Origin: Magicicada septendecula
Lineage: Eukaryota > Arthropoda > Insecta > Hemiptera > Cicadidae
Assembly (NCBI GenBank): GCA_034769895.1
Contig: CM068372.1
Coordinates: 240,708,343-240,772,342 of the forward strand
Length of the DNA: 64,000 bases
Direction of reading: 5' to 3'
Made by a program: the position numbers and the translations under genes. Under the pieces are notes generated by a model. The model was not told the DNA's origin and ran no database searches. It saw nothing but the letters and a program-made list of their open reading frames with translations. Each line of letters opens with the position of its first letter. The first letter of the stretch is position 1. This document shows positions 23,064 to 34,640 of this stretch, in pieces.

Positions 23064-24688
23064 GAAAGGTTTGGTGTCGAGACACAAAAACTTTCATTGA
23101 CTCATTCATACTTTTCTAAAAGGATCAGTTCAGATATGTGCCACAACCCCCTGTAGTGTTAATAAAAGAAAAATCTCAATCACTTACCCTTGGTTCCATA
23201 GTGTCGATCGTACCCGTCTGACCTTACTGGACTTCTCCTGAGAGATCCCTACACCATAAGGCCATGAGGCACTGGACGCTCCTGTTCTGACGCCCCGGCC
23301 AGCGCAGGACCGCGGTCACAACACCATAAAGACTCTGAAACATTCAATACGAAATTTTAAAATAGTGGCCTTATTCATTTACATATCCGCAACTGATATG
23401 TTTCCTCTTAGATGCATTGGTTTGTGATTTGAGGCATTGGTTTCATTTATTTATAAAATACCAAATAACACAACAAAATATAACAAGATTTAGGATAGAT
23501 AAGCCTTCTACTTGACAACACTCCTACATATTTGTATCAATTGCTCTGACTCCCGTCAATATTAAATTGCCTCTTTCATCATAAAATTATACTCTTATAC
23601 TAAACACAACATAAAATTTTTTGATTCTCAAACAACAACTACTATTTTTATTCATTTATTTCAATTAACTTCAATATATTTATCTATCATGGCAGCATTT
23701 TAACTATCTAAATTTCTTTACTCATTTCTTTACTTTAATCTTACTCCTTTTTAACAGAATCATTTTTTCCCAGGGACTTGTTACTCTAACACAAAATTTA
23801 ATATTATCATGGTCACTACCCTTACAGTAGCCTCCTAACCACACACACTATTGCTTTGAGATGAATGAACTGTGACGTTCATTTGCTTCCACAAGGACTG
23901 TACTTGTTTCGAGGAATCCATTGCCTCAGTGCCCTTGCTTCGGCATTACATTGAAAATTTAGGTATCAACATACCCTTGTAATATATTCACATGCCCTTA
24001 ATGCGGTTCTACCACCGGTCTTTGCTGTTCCTCCTCGAACAGAGTGGCAGCCGCTGTTCCATAGTTCCGGGGGATTTCCCCTAAATTCACCCCCCATTTA
24101 ATTTCTATAGTTAACCAATTTCAAATCAGCTATGGCCAAGGGACTTGATATGGCCCTAACTGACCGCTACCCAAAACCACGATTAGTGCTGGCAAGGCAG
24201 TAATCGCCCGAAAAGTCGGGGAAATCTAATTATTTTGAAACATGTTCTAATTCATATATTACTCATACACTGCACGCTAATAATTATATATATAACACAA
24301 GATTATACTAAACTTTGTGCAGTGTACTTACGCCCTATGTAGGCCTCCGATGATGGCAACGGTTCTTGCGTCACTCATCAACCCACTTTGCTAGCTACAA
24401 AAGCTTATAACACTACGGCACTAGCCAGTTTACTACTAACTTACTTCCATCTACATATACTGTTCATACAGTCCATTTTGCCTTATTTCTCTAACAACAA
24501 ACAACTATAAAAAACCCTTTTACCTTGCTCAAAAACAAGTTCGTTAATTATTTAAAATTTTATTCACATAGACACTTTACAAGTTCTAGCTTTCACTTTC
24601 ACTGACTTCTTTTACTGTAAATTAGGAACTACGACAATGGATCACTTTACAAAATTACATAAAACAACACATATTTTCTCTCCCTCTC

Positions 24689-24690
<2 letters not shown>
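23064..24690 (-). other. Long non-coding 3' region of the Ty3/gypsy element
   Basis: About 1.6 kb between pol and the 3' LTR, where some relatives carry an envelope gene. No frame longer than about 70 codons and no signal-peptide or fusion-like sequence is seen on the element's strand. Confidence 0.6.

Positions 24691-24722
<32 letters not shown>
24691..24722 (-). repeat. 32-base poly(A) tract on the element's strand
   Basis: Thirty-two T on the plus strand, starting 19 bases downstream of the pol stop codon when read on the coding strand. Confidence 0.9.
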
Positions 24723-24725
<3 letters not shown>

Positions 24726-24741
24726 CAATCTTGTCTAAGCT

Positions 24742-27700
24742 CTAATGTGACCAATATAATTTTAAGTTTGTGGCATTGTGCGTTCCTACTACCTTCCCTG
24801 TATCCATGTCCTGCAACACATATGAATTTTTCATCTTTATCCCTACTATCTCGTAAGGCCCTTCATAAAGCAGGAAGAATTTCTTTATCTCCTTTTCCTG
24901 AGCACTCAACAGATCGTGCCTCCTCACTAATACCAACTGTCCTATTTCGTACTTTACCCACTTACCTTTTGTGTCGTGTCTAAGTTTCCTACGTTCGCCT
25001 TTGCTTAATAAATTCTCGTTGGCCAACCGGATCTTAATGCTCACATCTGTTTGCTCGCTCTCCTCTGGATAATCACACAGCTGCTCCAAAATTCTTGGGG
25101 GGCGTGTTCCCTTTATTAACTCGTGAGGTGTATAGCCGGTGGACTCGTGGGTGGTACTGTTCAGCCAATTTTCTACCTTCCTTACGTACAACGGCCACTC
25201 GCTATGTTTAGCGTGACAATAGGCTCTAAAGATCCTGCCTATCTCTCTCATGACACGCTCAGCCTGATTTGACTGGGGATGATACACAGCCGTATGCTTC
25301 GTGAGGATTCCTTCCCATCCTAAGGTCTGGCGCCATTTCCCACTGATGAACTGTGGCCCGTGGTCCGACAATCACCTTCGGCTTACCCACGTTAATCATG
25401 TAGTCCTTAGTCACCTTCTCACTCAATACCTTACTGGTAGCTCTCTTTATGCTATACAATTTCACATACTTTGAAAAAGTGTCAAGTAATACAAAAATAT
25501 ACACAACTCCGCCTCTACCCTTTGGCAACGGTCCAAACAAATCTACCGCAACTAAATCAAATGGTCTCTCTACCCTTATAAAATTCAACTCACCTTCGAC
25601 TCTATAATTTACCACTTTTGATTTCTGACATAAATCGCAACTCCTCAGTAACTTCCTCACTCGTCTCTCCATATTCCTGAAAACACATGACTCCTTCAAT
25701 ACATTGACACACTTCTTCGCCCCAAAATGACTGTATCTAATATGACAATCCTAAATGATCTTCTCTTCCAATCCTTCTGGTATCACTAACTTCCAATCAC
25801 GCTCACCCCCTACTACCCTTTTAAACAATAGTCCTTTGTAAATTTGGAAAAATTGGCTATACTCTGATTCCTCCCAGTCCGTTTCTAAGCTGTTGATTAT
25901 CTTACCCGACTTACCATCTGCTCTTTGCATGGTGCTGATATCTTTTAACTCTTCTCCAAATACCTTATCCTCCCTTGTTATCTTGAAAATCTCGATCTCC
26001 TTTAGATCTCTACCTGTCCTGTTATCCTCACTATCTAGTCTGGAGAGAGTGTCAGGTACCTTGTTCTCTGCCCCTTGGATGTATTCCCACTCGAAATTGT
26101 ATTCCTGTAGTACGAGCACCCATCGTGTGAGACGGCTGTGAGCAAGTTTGCAAGTGTTCAAAAAGGATAACGCCTTGTGGTCCGTTCGTATGATGGTTCT
26201 GTTTCCCAGGATATATGTTCTAAATTTTCCTACGGCGAATACAATGCTCAACAACTCTTTTTCTGTTGTTGTATAATTTTTCTCCGCTGGCATTAAGGAT
26301 CTACTTGCAAAAGCTATTGTGAGGTGCTCCTTTTCCTCATCCTCCTGGTACAATTCTGCTCCGACGGCTACATTACTGGCGTCTGTCTGTAGATAGAACA
26401 CTTTCTCAAAATCCGGGTGGTTCATCATGATCATTTCACTAAATTTCCTTTTAATTTCCTCGAAAGCCCCGCGCTCTACTTCGCTCCATTTCCACTGATG
26501 ACTTTTCTGTAGTACGGCGCTTAACCTTGCCGTCACGTGGGCGTAGTTCCTCTGAAATTTTCGGTAGAAATTGCACAGCCCTAGAAAACTCTGAAGTTGC
26601 TTTATATTCCTCGGTTCAGGGAAGCGCATGATTGATTCGACTTTGTCCGGGTTTGCAGATATCCCCTGCGGTGTAATAATAAAACCTAAAAATTTAATCT
26701 CTGTTCGCAAAAATTCTGATTTATCCCAATTCACTGTAAGTCCTCCTGCTTCTAATTTCGTTAATACGTATTTTATATGTTCTAAATGCTCCTCGAAAGT
26801 CCTGGATGCTATTAGGATGTCGTCCACATAAACAGTCAAGAAATCCAGATCCTTAGGTCGCAAAATTTTGTCTAGACATTTTATGAAGCTTGCCACACTG
26901 GTATTCAATCCAAAAGGTAGTCTCCTGAACTGGTAATTCCTTCCATTGAATAAAAATGCGGTGTATTTTCTGCTTTCTTCAGCCAACGGTACCTGCCAAT
27001 ATCCCGCAGTAAGGTCCAGCGATGTCATAAATTTCACGCCGCTAAACTTCTGGAATATTTCATTTATCGGTTCCGGTGACTCTCGGTCGGGTATAATTAT
27101 TTCGTTTATCCTTCTTGCGTCCAAACACAGTCTGACTCTGCCATCCTTCTTGATTACTACCACCAAAGGATTCGAGTAGGGCGATACTGACCTCTCTATT
27201 ATTTTACCTTCCAGCATTTTGTCTAACTCCTCTTGCACCGCTCGTCTTTTGGAATAAGGTACGGGATAACTCCGTTGCATGAAGGGGGTATGTTCTCTAA
27301 TCTGTAAAGTACACTTGTAATCCTTTGCCCTTCCCGGTATGTCGGCAAACAGTCCCTTAAACTGCTCCACCACCTGCCACAACGCTGCACGCTGGCCATT
27401 CCCAACACCGGACCCTTCACTCCGAAACTTATCTGCCCTTATCTCCCACACTACATCATTAATATTGCTCGTTTCATTATCATCATCAAAAATATACTCA
27501 GCCTCTACACACCAATTAATTCTCGTATCGCTATTTTCCTCACCTACTCGTTCTTTCAATAATTTTACCCCAGTTGTTTTGATTTTATCTAACACCCGTT
27601 CAAAAGTAACTCTTACCGACCGGTCACCCCCGTCTAATTCTATCACCCTTTCTTTAAAATTTATCACCGCTCTATTCCTTTGTAAAAAATTGTTACCTAA

Positions 27701-28120
27701 AATAATATCCAAACTCAAACCCTTAACTACCAAAAATGTACTAACAAAATCTATACCATTTATCAAAAAGTTCAAATGTATCTGCTTCATCACCCGCTTA
27801 CTCCGTACCCCTGTAACTCCTATCACCGTGACCCCTGCTACTGGCAACACTGGAATGTTTTTATTAAATTCTCTCAACTCGGTTAAAATGTTTTCGGCTA
27901 TCACTGAAATGTCGCTCCCTGTATCTACCAGTGTTCTGTAATGCTTACCTTCTATATTTACCTGAATTTCTGTTAATCCTGCTCTCCCTTCCGTCAAAGT
28001 GTGGTCCTCCTCTTCTAATAAATCCTTTACTATGTCTGCTTGAATTACGTTGCTGGAGATGTCTTCTGTTGGTGGGACCTCATGCGCTTCTCTGAACAGT
28101 GGTTGGGTTCTGGCTACCAC
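24742..28120 (-). pseudogene. Pol polyprotein (protease, reverse transcriptase, RNase H, integrase), two breaks
   Basis: Numbering from 28120, the protease active site LVDTGSD is at residues 64-70 and IILGNN at 139-144. Reverse transcriptase runs from about 300, with LDLTAGYWQVPL, LPFGLNTSVASF and the catalytic YVDD at 431-434. RNase H follows with LQTDASN (578) and RTDHKAL (645). After an in-frame TAG (25751-25753) comes the integrase: an H-H-C-C zinc domain (CHIRYSHFG to CDLCQKS), first Asp in LVAVDLFGPLP, second in SDHGPQF, Glu in AERVMREIG, and a C-terminal domain ending LKLYWSH. A frame change near 25370 lies just before the second Asp. The frame has no ATG near its start and sits at -1 to gag, so it is presumably made as a Gag-Pol fusion. 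Confidence 0.93.
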
Positions 28121-28128
28121 TGTTGCTC

Positions 28129-29691
28129 CTAGTTTTCCGGCTGTCTCCTACTATTTCTCATTTCCTGTTGTTGTTGATCGTTAGGTCGTCCTTGCCTGTG
28201 GTTGGATGTTCCACTGGTACTTGGTCCTCCTTTATCAGTTGATGTGTACTGTTTCATATGTTCTCTCCTCCTGTGTTCTTCTTTAGGCAATAGGCATTTG
28301 AAACATTGTCGTCGGTGGGCGTAGTTCCTTCTTCCACATCTGGAACAATTCCACTCACCTGTCTGTTGAAAATTATCTCTGGGTCCATACCTATTCTCGT
28401 GGTTGCTGTTTCCTTGATAGTTACTCTTGTGTAGATTAAATTCTATGTTCTTGTCCTGGTGATTTGTCGATATAGGCCGCCTAATTATTTCACGGTCCCT
28501 AATACTTTGTAAAATATCCAAAATCCGCTCCAACTCACTTAAACTCTCTATCTCCTTCGTCATTAAAGTCACCTGTGCTTCCCTGGGTAGATGTTTGCTT
28601 ACATATCTGACGAACGATTGAAATGGTATTGGCGGTTCGAGATACTTTGCCTCATTATACAACTTCGTCACGTACATGGTTATGTTATTTTGTCCTACAA
28701 AACTACCAACTCCCATAATATGACTTCTCAAACTCTCCTGCTCCTCTTCCGGCCAAAATTTATTTTTAAACGCCCTCTCAAATGTTTCGAAACTGTCCCA
28801 CTCTCCTCTATGCGCCTCTACCCATATAATAGAATTACCCCTAAAACATCTGACAATTTTGGTTACTAAAACGGCTGTACTACGCGCCTGGTTTAAAAAT
28901 CTCATGGGGTGTATTATTTTATTTTCGTAGTCAAAATTTTCTAGCTCGATTTCCCCATACGCGTCCCTGGTTACAATTATTCTTTCTGTAACACCGGTAC
29001 AATTTTTATGGATCTCCCCTCGTAACTCATTTCGCACTTTAATTAAATCATTTTCAATCACATTACATTTAACATGCACATTATTATCATTTTGTATAAC
29101 TAGGTTATCTATCTCTTTAATTTTATTCTGTAACATGCTTATTCTCTCGCTTGTGTTATTCTCATTTTTTGATACTACTTTGTCTACTGTTTCAAAATTT
29201 TTGGTTATGTTTGCTACATTTACTTCGCACTTCTCTATCTTGTTCAGTAAAATACTAGTTTTCATTTCTATTTGTTTATTTGTTTCAAAATTATCAGTAC
29301 TCTCTATCTGTTTACTAATTGTAGTTAAACATTGGTTTTCTATTTTTTCACATTGTATTTCTATTTGGTTCTGTACTGACTCATTAATCTGTTTAATTTT
29401 GTCGTCTAATTGACTTATTTTATTAGTGAATTGCTCGTTATTGTTTTCTGTTTGTCTTTGTATACTATCGCACTGTATTTCTATTTCATTTATCCTCTCA
29501 TCAAAATTACAACTCTGTTTTTTAATTTCTTTTTTGATCTCGCTAAATTGTACATCAAATTGGTTTAATTTTTCGTTAAAATTATCTAATTTAGTATCAA
29601 AGCATCAAAAGCAGTTTCATCATTCTATTATGTCATTTTCCTCAACTCTTTTTGTTGCGGCTGGTGTTGAATGGATACTATCACCCATCAT
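28129..29691 (-). pseudogene. Gag polyprotein with coiled coil and RanBP2-type zinc finger
   Basis: The probable start is ATGATGGGTGAT at 29691. Two stops and a frame change at about 29597-29640 interrupt the N-terminus. From there to the stop at 28129 one frame is open. A long Glu/Lys/Asn-rich coiled coil is followed by a capsid-like domain (MRFLNQARSTAVLV, WVEAHRGEWDSFETFERAF). A basic Gln/Arg-rich tail follows. Counting from Met 29265, residues 305-324 read W-x-C-x2-C-x3-N-x6-C-x2-C, the RanBP2 zinc-finger pattern, where Ty3/gypsy Gag usually has a CCHC knuckle. The stop falls in GGAAAACTAG, and pol continues in the -1 frame. Confidence 0.88.
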
Positions 29692-29903
29692 TTCTGATTC
29701 TGTTCTACTCGTCTCATTACTATTTCCATTTCTCTTTTTTTTTTATTAATATATTAGCAATAATAAATTTATTTTAGTTGTTGTGTTGTACTCTATTCGT
29801 ACCATACATAACCTATACAGGTAACCTCTATTTTTTCGTATATTTCACTACCCATCTAACCTCTGCTTGTCTGCTTATTTATATATTTTTATTTATATAT
29901 AAA
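29692..29903 (-). other. 5' leader of the Ty3/gypsy element
   Basis: Non-coding stretch between primer-binding site and gag; AT-rich with a run of A on the coding strand just before the start. Confidence 0.6.
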
Positions 29904-29921
29904 GTCCCTGTTCGGGCGCCA
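29904..29921 (-). promoter_or_regulatory. Primer-binding site, tRNA-Lys
   Basis: Minus strand reads TGGCGCCCGAACAGGGAC, an exact complement of the 3' end of animal tRNA-Lys(UUU), two bases inside the 5' LTR end. Confidence 0.92.
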
Positions 29922-29923
29922 TC

Positions 29924-31157
29924 TGTTAAACTACAAATTTATGTGTATAAATTAAACAATTATTAATACTGAATGTATGATAGTTCATATTTGTGTAATT
30001 TGAATAATAAATCTTATCACCGGAATAACACGTGCTTAGCTAAGTTGTATGCATTAGGCTTTTGGTCCAGAATTGCGTTAAGCAGACAGCGGCAGAAGTC
30101 GTTGGGTATAGAAATATCGTGACACATTAGATAACGGTAACGAATTTTGATTTTATTTCAGCAGATACTTGTTAAATTAATATAAGCATAACAATGGTTA
30201 ATGATTCGAATTTCCAAAATGGCGGCTAGGCTATTCCGCCCTTGACCTTACTCAAGGTTACTTGTGTACACTTTATGATGCTATATAACTGACTTCTTTT
30301 ATATATGTAATTCTCATCACTGAACAAATTTTAGTTTTGATTTCTTTAATACTTTACTCTTAATACTAATTAAACATGATCACAAACCAACGCCTCATTT
30401 TAATATTGGGTTGATCAACACCGGTCACACTCTCGCTTCCTCTCTCTCACTCTCTCACATGAATTTAAACAAATTTTATAGAAATTGAGCTCATTTTTCT
30501 AATTATTTAATTTATATAATGAAATGTAGGGCTTTCCTGAATAGACGTGGTGTAACTCCCTCCTCAGCGGCTCCATGTGGTTGACGGGCGCTCGTCCTGG
30601 TTGATGGTGTGCATTTTCCACTGACTCTACTTTTAATACGTGTTTTGCAAAGTTCACTGATTCTAGTAATTGTTATTGTTTACTGTAGTATTGATCAGAT
30701 CATTTAAGCAGTAAAGGTTACATTTTGATGGCAGAAAACTGCCCACTACAGTTAGAGCGTGTATGCTCCCTGAGTTACTTTTGACGACTGAGTCAGACGT
30801 AATTGTTATGTAAGTGGTCGTGCATCTGACGTCATTGTCTATTGTTTTCCAACCACTGCCTTGGTTAACACGTAATGGTTTTATATTGTCATTATGTTTT
30901 TGATGACGATTCGTTACAATGGACCAATAGAAAGTCAGTATTGTCAATTTTTAGCGCCTGAAACGGCCATTATCATTGTTTCACTTCACTCGTAAGCCGC
31001 TGACCTTGGATCGGCTCCCCTCTGGTGAATTAGCGTATTACTGGGACTTGTGTCAAAACTAACTTGCCCTGGTTAGACTTCATGATTATAATAAAATTTA
31101 CAATAAACATATCCCTACATACCATTATTCTGGTATAGACAATTTTGTACTGTTACA
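29924..31157 (-). repeat. 5' LTR of the Ty3/gypsy element
   Basis: 1234 bp. Compared with the other LTR it has small indels (for example 6 bp near 30790) and scattered substitutions. Confidence 0.93.
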
Positions 31158-31295
31158 AACTTAGCATAAATTCAAGACCCACTTAGATTTTTACAGACAG
31201 GCAAAGTATTTAACAGTATAAATGGACCTGTCTTATAAAGATTTTAGAACAGAGAGCATTTTTGGGCAATTTAATGTCTATTATTTACTGTTTTA

Positions 31296-31540
31296 TATTA
31301 TTATTAATAATAACAAAAATTTTTACAAGAATATTTTTTTTTATTATTTTGTGAATTACAGTGTTCTGATAGTATTCAACTATCATAATCAGATATAAAA
31401 TTATATTGATAGTGATATAAAATATTATATATAATTTTATATCAGATGATGATAGTTGAATACTAACAAATCATAGTAATTCACAAAATAATAAAAAAGT
31501 ATATTCTTGTAAAAATGTTGTTATTATTATTAATAATATA
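31296..31540. mobile_element. Large imperfect palindrome, MITE-like
   Basis: Arms of about 110 bp, centred near 31415, fold back on each other. Shared blocks are TATTATTATTAATAATA, TTTTTACAAGAATAT, AATAATAAAA, GTGAATTAC and ATAGTATTCAACTATCAT. A foldback element is the simplest reading; terminal duplications were not defined. Confidence 0.6.
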
Positions 31541-31594
31541 AACGGAAAGCAAAACCTTTCTAGAAGCGTAAAAGGCCGCCATTATAGCATTGTG

Positions 31595-32120
31595 ACCAGG
31601 CCGGTGTCATGTATGGAGTGGAAACAATGTGCTTTCAAAACTTGGAACCTCTTCTTAAAATTGAACGAAGAATTCTTCAAAAAATTAATAGCCCCAAGAA
31701 AATGAAGAATGGGTACAGGCATAGACCCAAAGAAGAGCTGTACAGCAATCTGGAAGACCTGGAAACAGCTTTCCGAAGCAAAAGACAGATTCCTTTTACA
31801 TATGGTTTGGATGGATCGGTCCAAATTAAATACATTTTCAACTGTATTTGCCAACTTTCCAGTCTAAACGGAGATACCAAACAACTCAAGGAGGAAATGA
31901 AAACTGGGTATCTCTTTGAACGAGTGTGTGGATAGAAATACATGCAGAAACAAAATTAAAAATCTTGAGATTCTCTGCGGTGAGAAGAAGATGAGAAAGG
32001 GGTGGACAGTGGAAAGGAAGACGGCGCATAGTGTGCGAATGAGGGCCTTCTGGAGGAGAAGAAAAGGAAATATTCGCGTGGTCCACGACTAGCCTGTTCG
32101 TGTAAAAAAAAAAATAAATA
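31595..32120 (+). pseudogene. LINE (non-LTR) ORF2 C-terminal fragment with A-rich tail
   Basis: The frame from 31609 begins MYGVETMCFQNLEPLLKIE and continues ERRILQKINSPKK and PKEELYSNLEDL. This is the segment after the reverse transcriptase in many LINEs, where families read like YG.E.W.L ... FERRILRKI.GP. After frame changes, 31990-32090 reads KGWTVERKTAHSVRMRAFW, a common LINE C-terminal ending. Then comes an A-rich tail at 32105-32135, as expected for a LINE 3' end. Reverse transcriptase itself is absent, so this is a 5'-truncated, decayed copy on the plus strand. Confidence 0.65.
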
Positions 32121-32135
32121 AAATAATATAAAATA

Positions 32136-33960
32136 CGTATACAAGAAAAGTATGAGCATTTATGAGTATATTTGCTGTTTGTATGATGGAAGGACTGCTA
32201 CCTTAAATCATAATAGGCTTTTAAAGTGATGGGAAACATTTCTAATAACAAAAGGGTGCGATGAGAGTGCCAAATGTCATCTACATTTTTAAATTATTGT
32301 ATTGATGAAGTATTTAGAGTATGTAAATATAAAGTAGAGTTCCAAATTCAACTATAGGGAGGAGTATTTTTCAGTTTTCAGCTTCATGGACACAACGTTA
32401 TCTTGTAGGCAAACGGGAATAATTACAAAAGCGGTTGTTATATTAATTCAAATAGTTTAGCTCAATTTGGGTTATGGGTATCTGTTCCAAAATGGAAAAA
32501 AATGGCGTGTTAGATAAATATCTTTAATGAAAAAATATTTTACTGGAAACAAATTACTCGATAAAATCGGGCAATTTTATAGAAAAAGGTTAAAGCATAT
32601 GTGGAACATTACGTAAGACGTTTTAAGCATAAAAAGTGTTAAAACTGTACAAAGTAACAAATATTCTAGTAACAACGTATGTTCTAGAGACGTTGGTTGT
32701 AACAAAGCAATACGAGTAGAAGGTAGTCGTCACGGGTTAGATGCTTTAAGAGTACTCCGAGTTACACACTTCAAAATAAGAAGACATTATGACATACGAA
32801 AATAGCTAAACCTCCGTCTGATAACATACGCCTTTGAGTGTCGAAATAAAAGAAAATAAATTGTATTGGTCTTAATTTGAAATGATAATGGTAAACTATA
32901 AAACTAGCCCTTGCTTTCTGTTACATCATCGTTACATAGTATTCAACACATGTACACTTAGTCCTGTACCAAGTAAATTAAAGATTACGGATATTTAAAC
33001 TTAAATCTTACAAAATCATTTAAATTGAGTGCAATCATTGTCACAGATTAAATTGCTTCAGTGTTTAAAAACTTCTTACATGGCACACATAAGTTAGCCT
33101 ACTTATTTTGTAGTACAGCTCAACTTTTTGTTATTTGTCTTGTAACAGTTTGTTTATGTTTGGTGTCCAGGCACCATCATAAGTAGTAAACCTGTCATTA
33201 AATCCATCCCATGAGAAATTTAAGGTTAGTTTGGTTTTCATTTCCATTTCATTATACGGTATAGAGAATAATTTCTTTTAACACGTTGACTGCGTTACAG
33301 GGTTTATACAAGGTGTGCGCGGCGGTCAAGGGATTTTGAAAGGACACTTTACAACCTCAAAAAGGTTTATAGCCTACAAGGTGCGCATGGAGGCAACTGT
33401 TGGGGTCTATGAAAGGTGCGCGCCAGGCAACATTTTATTTACTTAATATATTCTCTTATTTCAGTTTCGTCTTGTGACTTCTTCTAGTAGCTTTGTCACG
33501 CGTTTCGGAACGACCGTTCCGAACAGTATAAACAGATGCCTTTTGGCATCAAACTATTTTTGTTTTATTCATTTAATTTCTGTTGTGTTATGTTCACTAA
33601 AAAATTGTGCTTTTTATTAATATAGATAAATATTCACGGCCTAAACAACCGTTTGTCACTGAAGGTAACAGTGCCTGTCCTAAAAATTTTCCACCCTTTA
33701 ATTAATATGTCGGTATTATAAATTCTAAGTGATTTACCGCTGAGTGAGCGGCCCAGTGAGTCTGCCAAGTCAAAAATAATTTTAATCAGATTATAAATGT
33801 TACACAAAAGATTAAAAAACACTTCCTTGTACTAGATTCATAAATTTCCCCCTACCTACCTATTTCGCGCTGAGCGCGGTTTTTTGGAATACGTATGAAA
33901 TAATTTGCTTTTTATAAAATAATAACACAAATTTAGAAATTAACTTTCATATTAAATGAC
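32136..33960. other. No gene seen
   Basis: AT-rich. A slightly GC-richer patch at 33290-33560 has short GTGCGCG motifs and a 7-bp hairpin (CGGAACG/CGTTCCG near 33507), with no coding signal. Confidence 0.45.
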
Positions 33961-34640
33961 CACAAGATTGATCTCTCTGATGTGTTGTTGTTTGAGGAAG
34001 ACAAATTTCCTGTTACCGAGGTTAAGAAAGCTCTAAAAACCGTGAAAAATGGATGGGCACCAGGCCCAAATGGACTCTGTATAAGCTCTTTAAAAATGAG
34101 GCAGACCTTCTTTTGGACCTTTTGGGATATGTTTCAATCACTTTTTAAAAAGTGAACAGCTCCCTTTTGAATGGAAAACACCGTGTATTTCCAATCTCCA
34201 CAAAAAAAGGCAGCAAAACGATACTGTCGAATTACAGTATTGCAGCAAGTGCAACCAATTCCATCTCAAATTTATATGTAAAAATTTTCAAAGCAAGATT
34301 GAAAACCAATATGAGAATATGGATTCTGTGCAGGTCAGTCTTGTATAGATTATTCCTCCACATTGAAACAGCTTCTTCAAAAAAGAATGACAAAATATGT
34401 AAACACCAATTTACTACTTATAGACTTCAAGAACATATTTATGCCGGTGTTCCACGGAATAAGCTATGTCGGTGTTATTAAATGTGGTGTAGATGCTGTA
34501 TACGTTAGAGCTGTGGAAGCGCTATACACCAACATTACTATGCACCACAAAGATAGGGTCAGGACTATCTGATGAACCTTCAGTCACCAAGGAATTGCGA
34601 CAAGGTTGTGCTATATCACCCACTTTATTTAAGTTGTACT
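33961..34640 (+). pseudogene. LINE reverse transcriptase fragment
   Basis: In shifting frames the translation gives the N-terminal half of a LINE reverse transcriptase: VTEVKKALKTVKNGWAPGPN, a KKGSKT-like segment, then EYGFCAGQSCIDYSSTLKQL. It continues with NTNLLLIDFKNIF (where active enzymes have a catalytic F-x-D-x-x-K-A-F-D) and VTKELRQGCAISPTLFKLY. The catalytic Asp region is mutated, the Y/FADD motif is not found, and several stops intervene. It would have copied LINE RNA into DNA. It lies on the same strand as the fragment at 31595 but in reverse order, so they are separate insertions. Confidence 0.75.

Larger units (their letters stand above)
21819..31157 (-). mobile_element. Complete Ty3/gypsy LTR retrotransposon
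   Basis: The 9339-bp element has two long LTRs, a tRNA-Lys primer site, a polypurine stretch, gag and pol, all read on the minus strand. It is flanked by the 4-bp duplication AACT (21815-21818 and 31158-31161). LTRs run TG...CA and differ at about a dozen bases plus a few small indels by eye, so the insertion is fairly young. Pol domain order is protease, reverse transcriptase, RNase H, integrase, which defines Ty3/gypsy. No envelope gene was found. The breaks in gag and pol make this copy defective. Confidence 0.93.

Noticed and set aside
23064..24690. Possible envelope gene of the gypsy element
   Set aside because: No sufficiently long frame, signal peptide or membrane segment was found on the element's strand.
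27339..27941. 200-residue plus-strand frame
   Set aside because: It overlaps the protease and linker part of pol in antisense and has no domain.
33290..33310. TTAACACGTTGACTGCG as a second piggyBac end
   Set aside because: No inverted partner followed by TTAA was found downstream.
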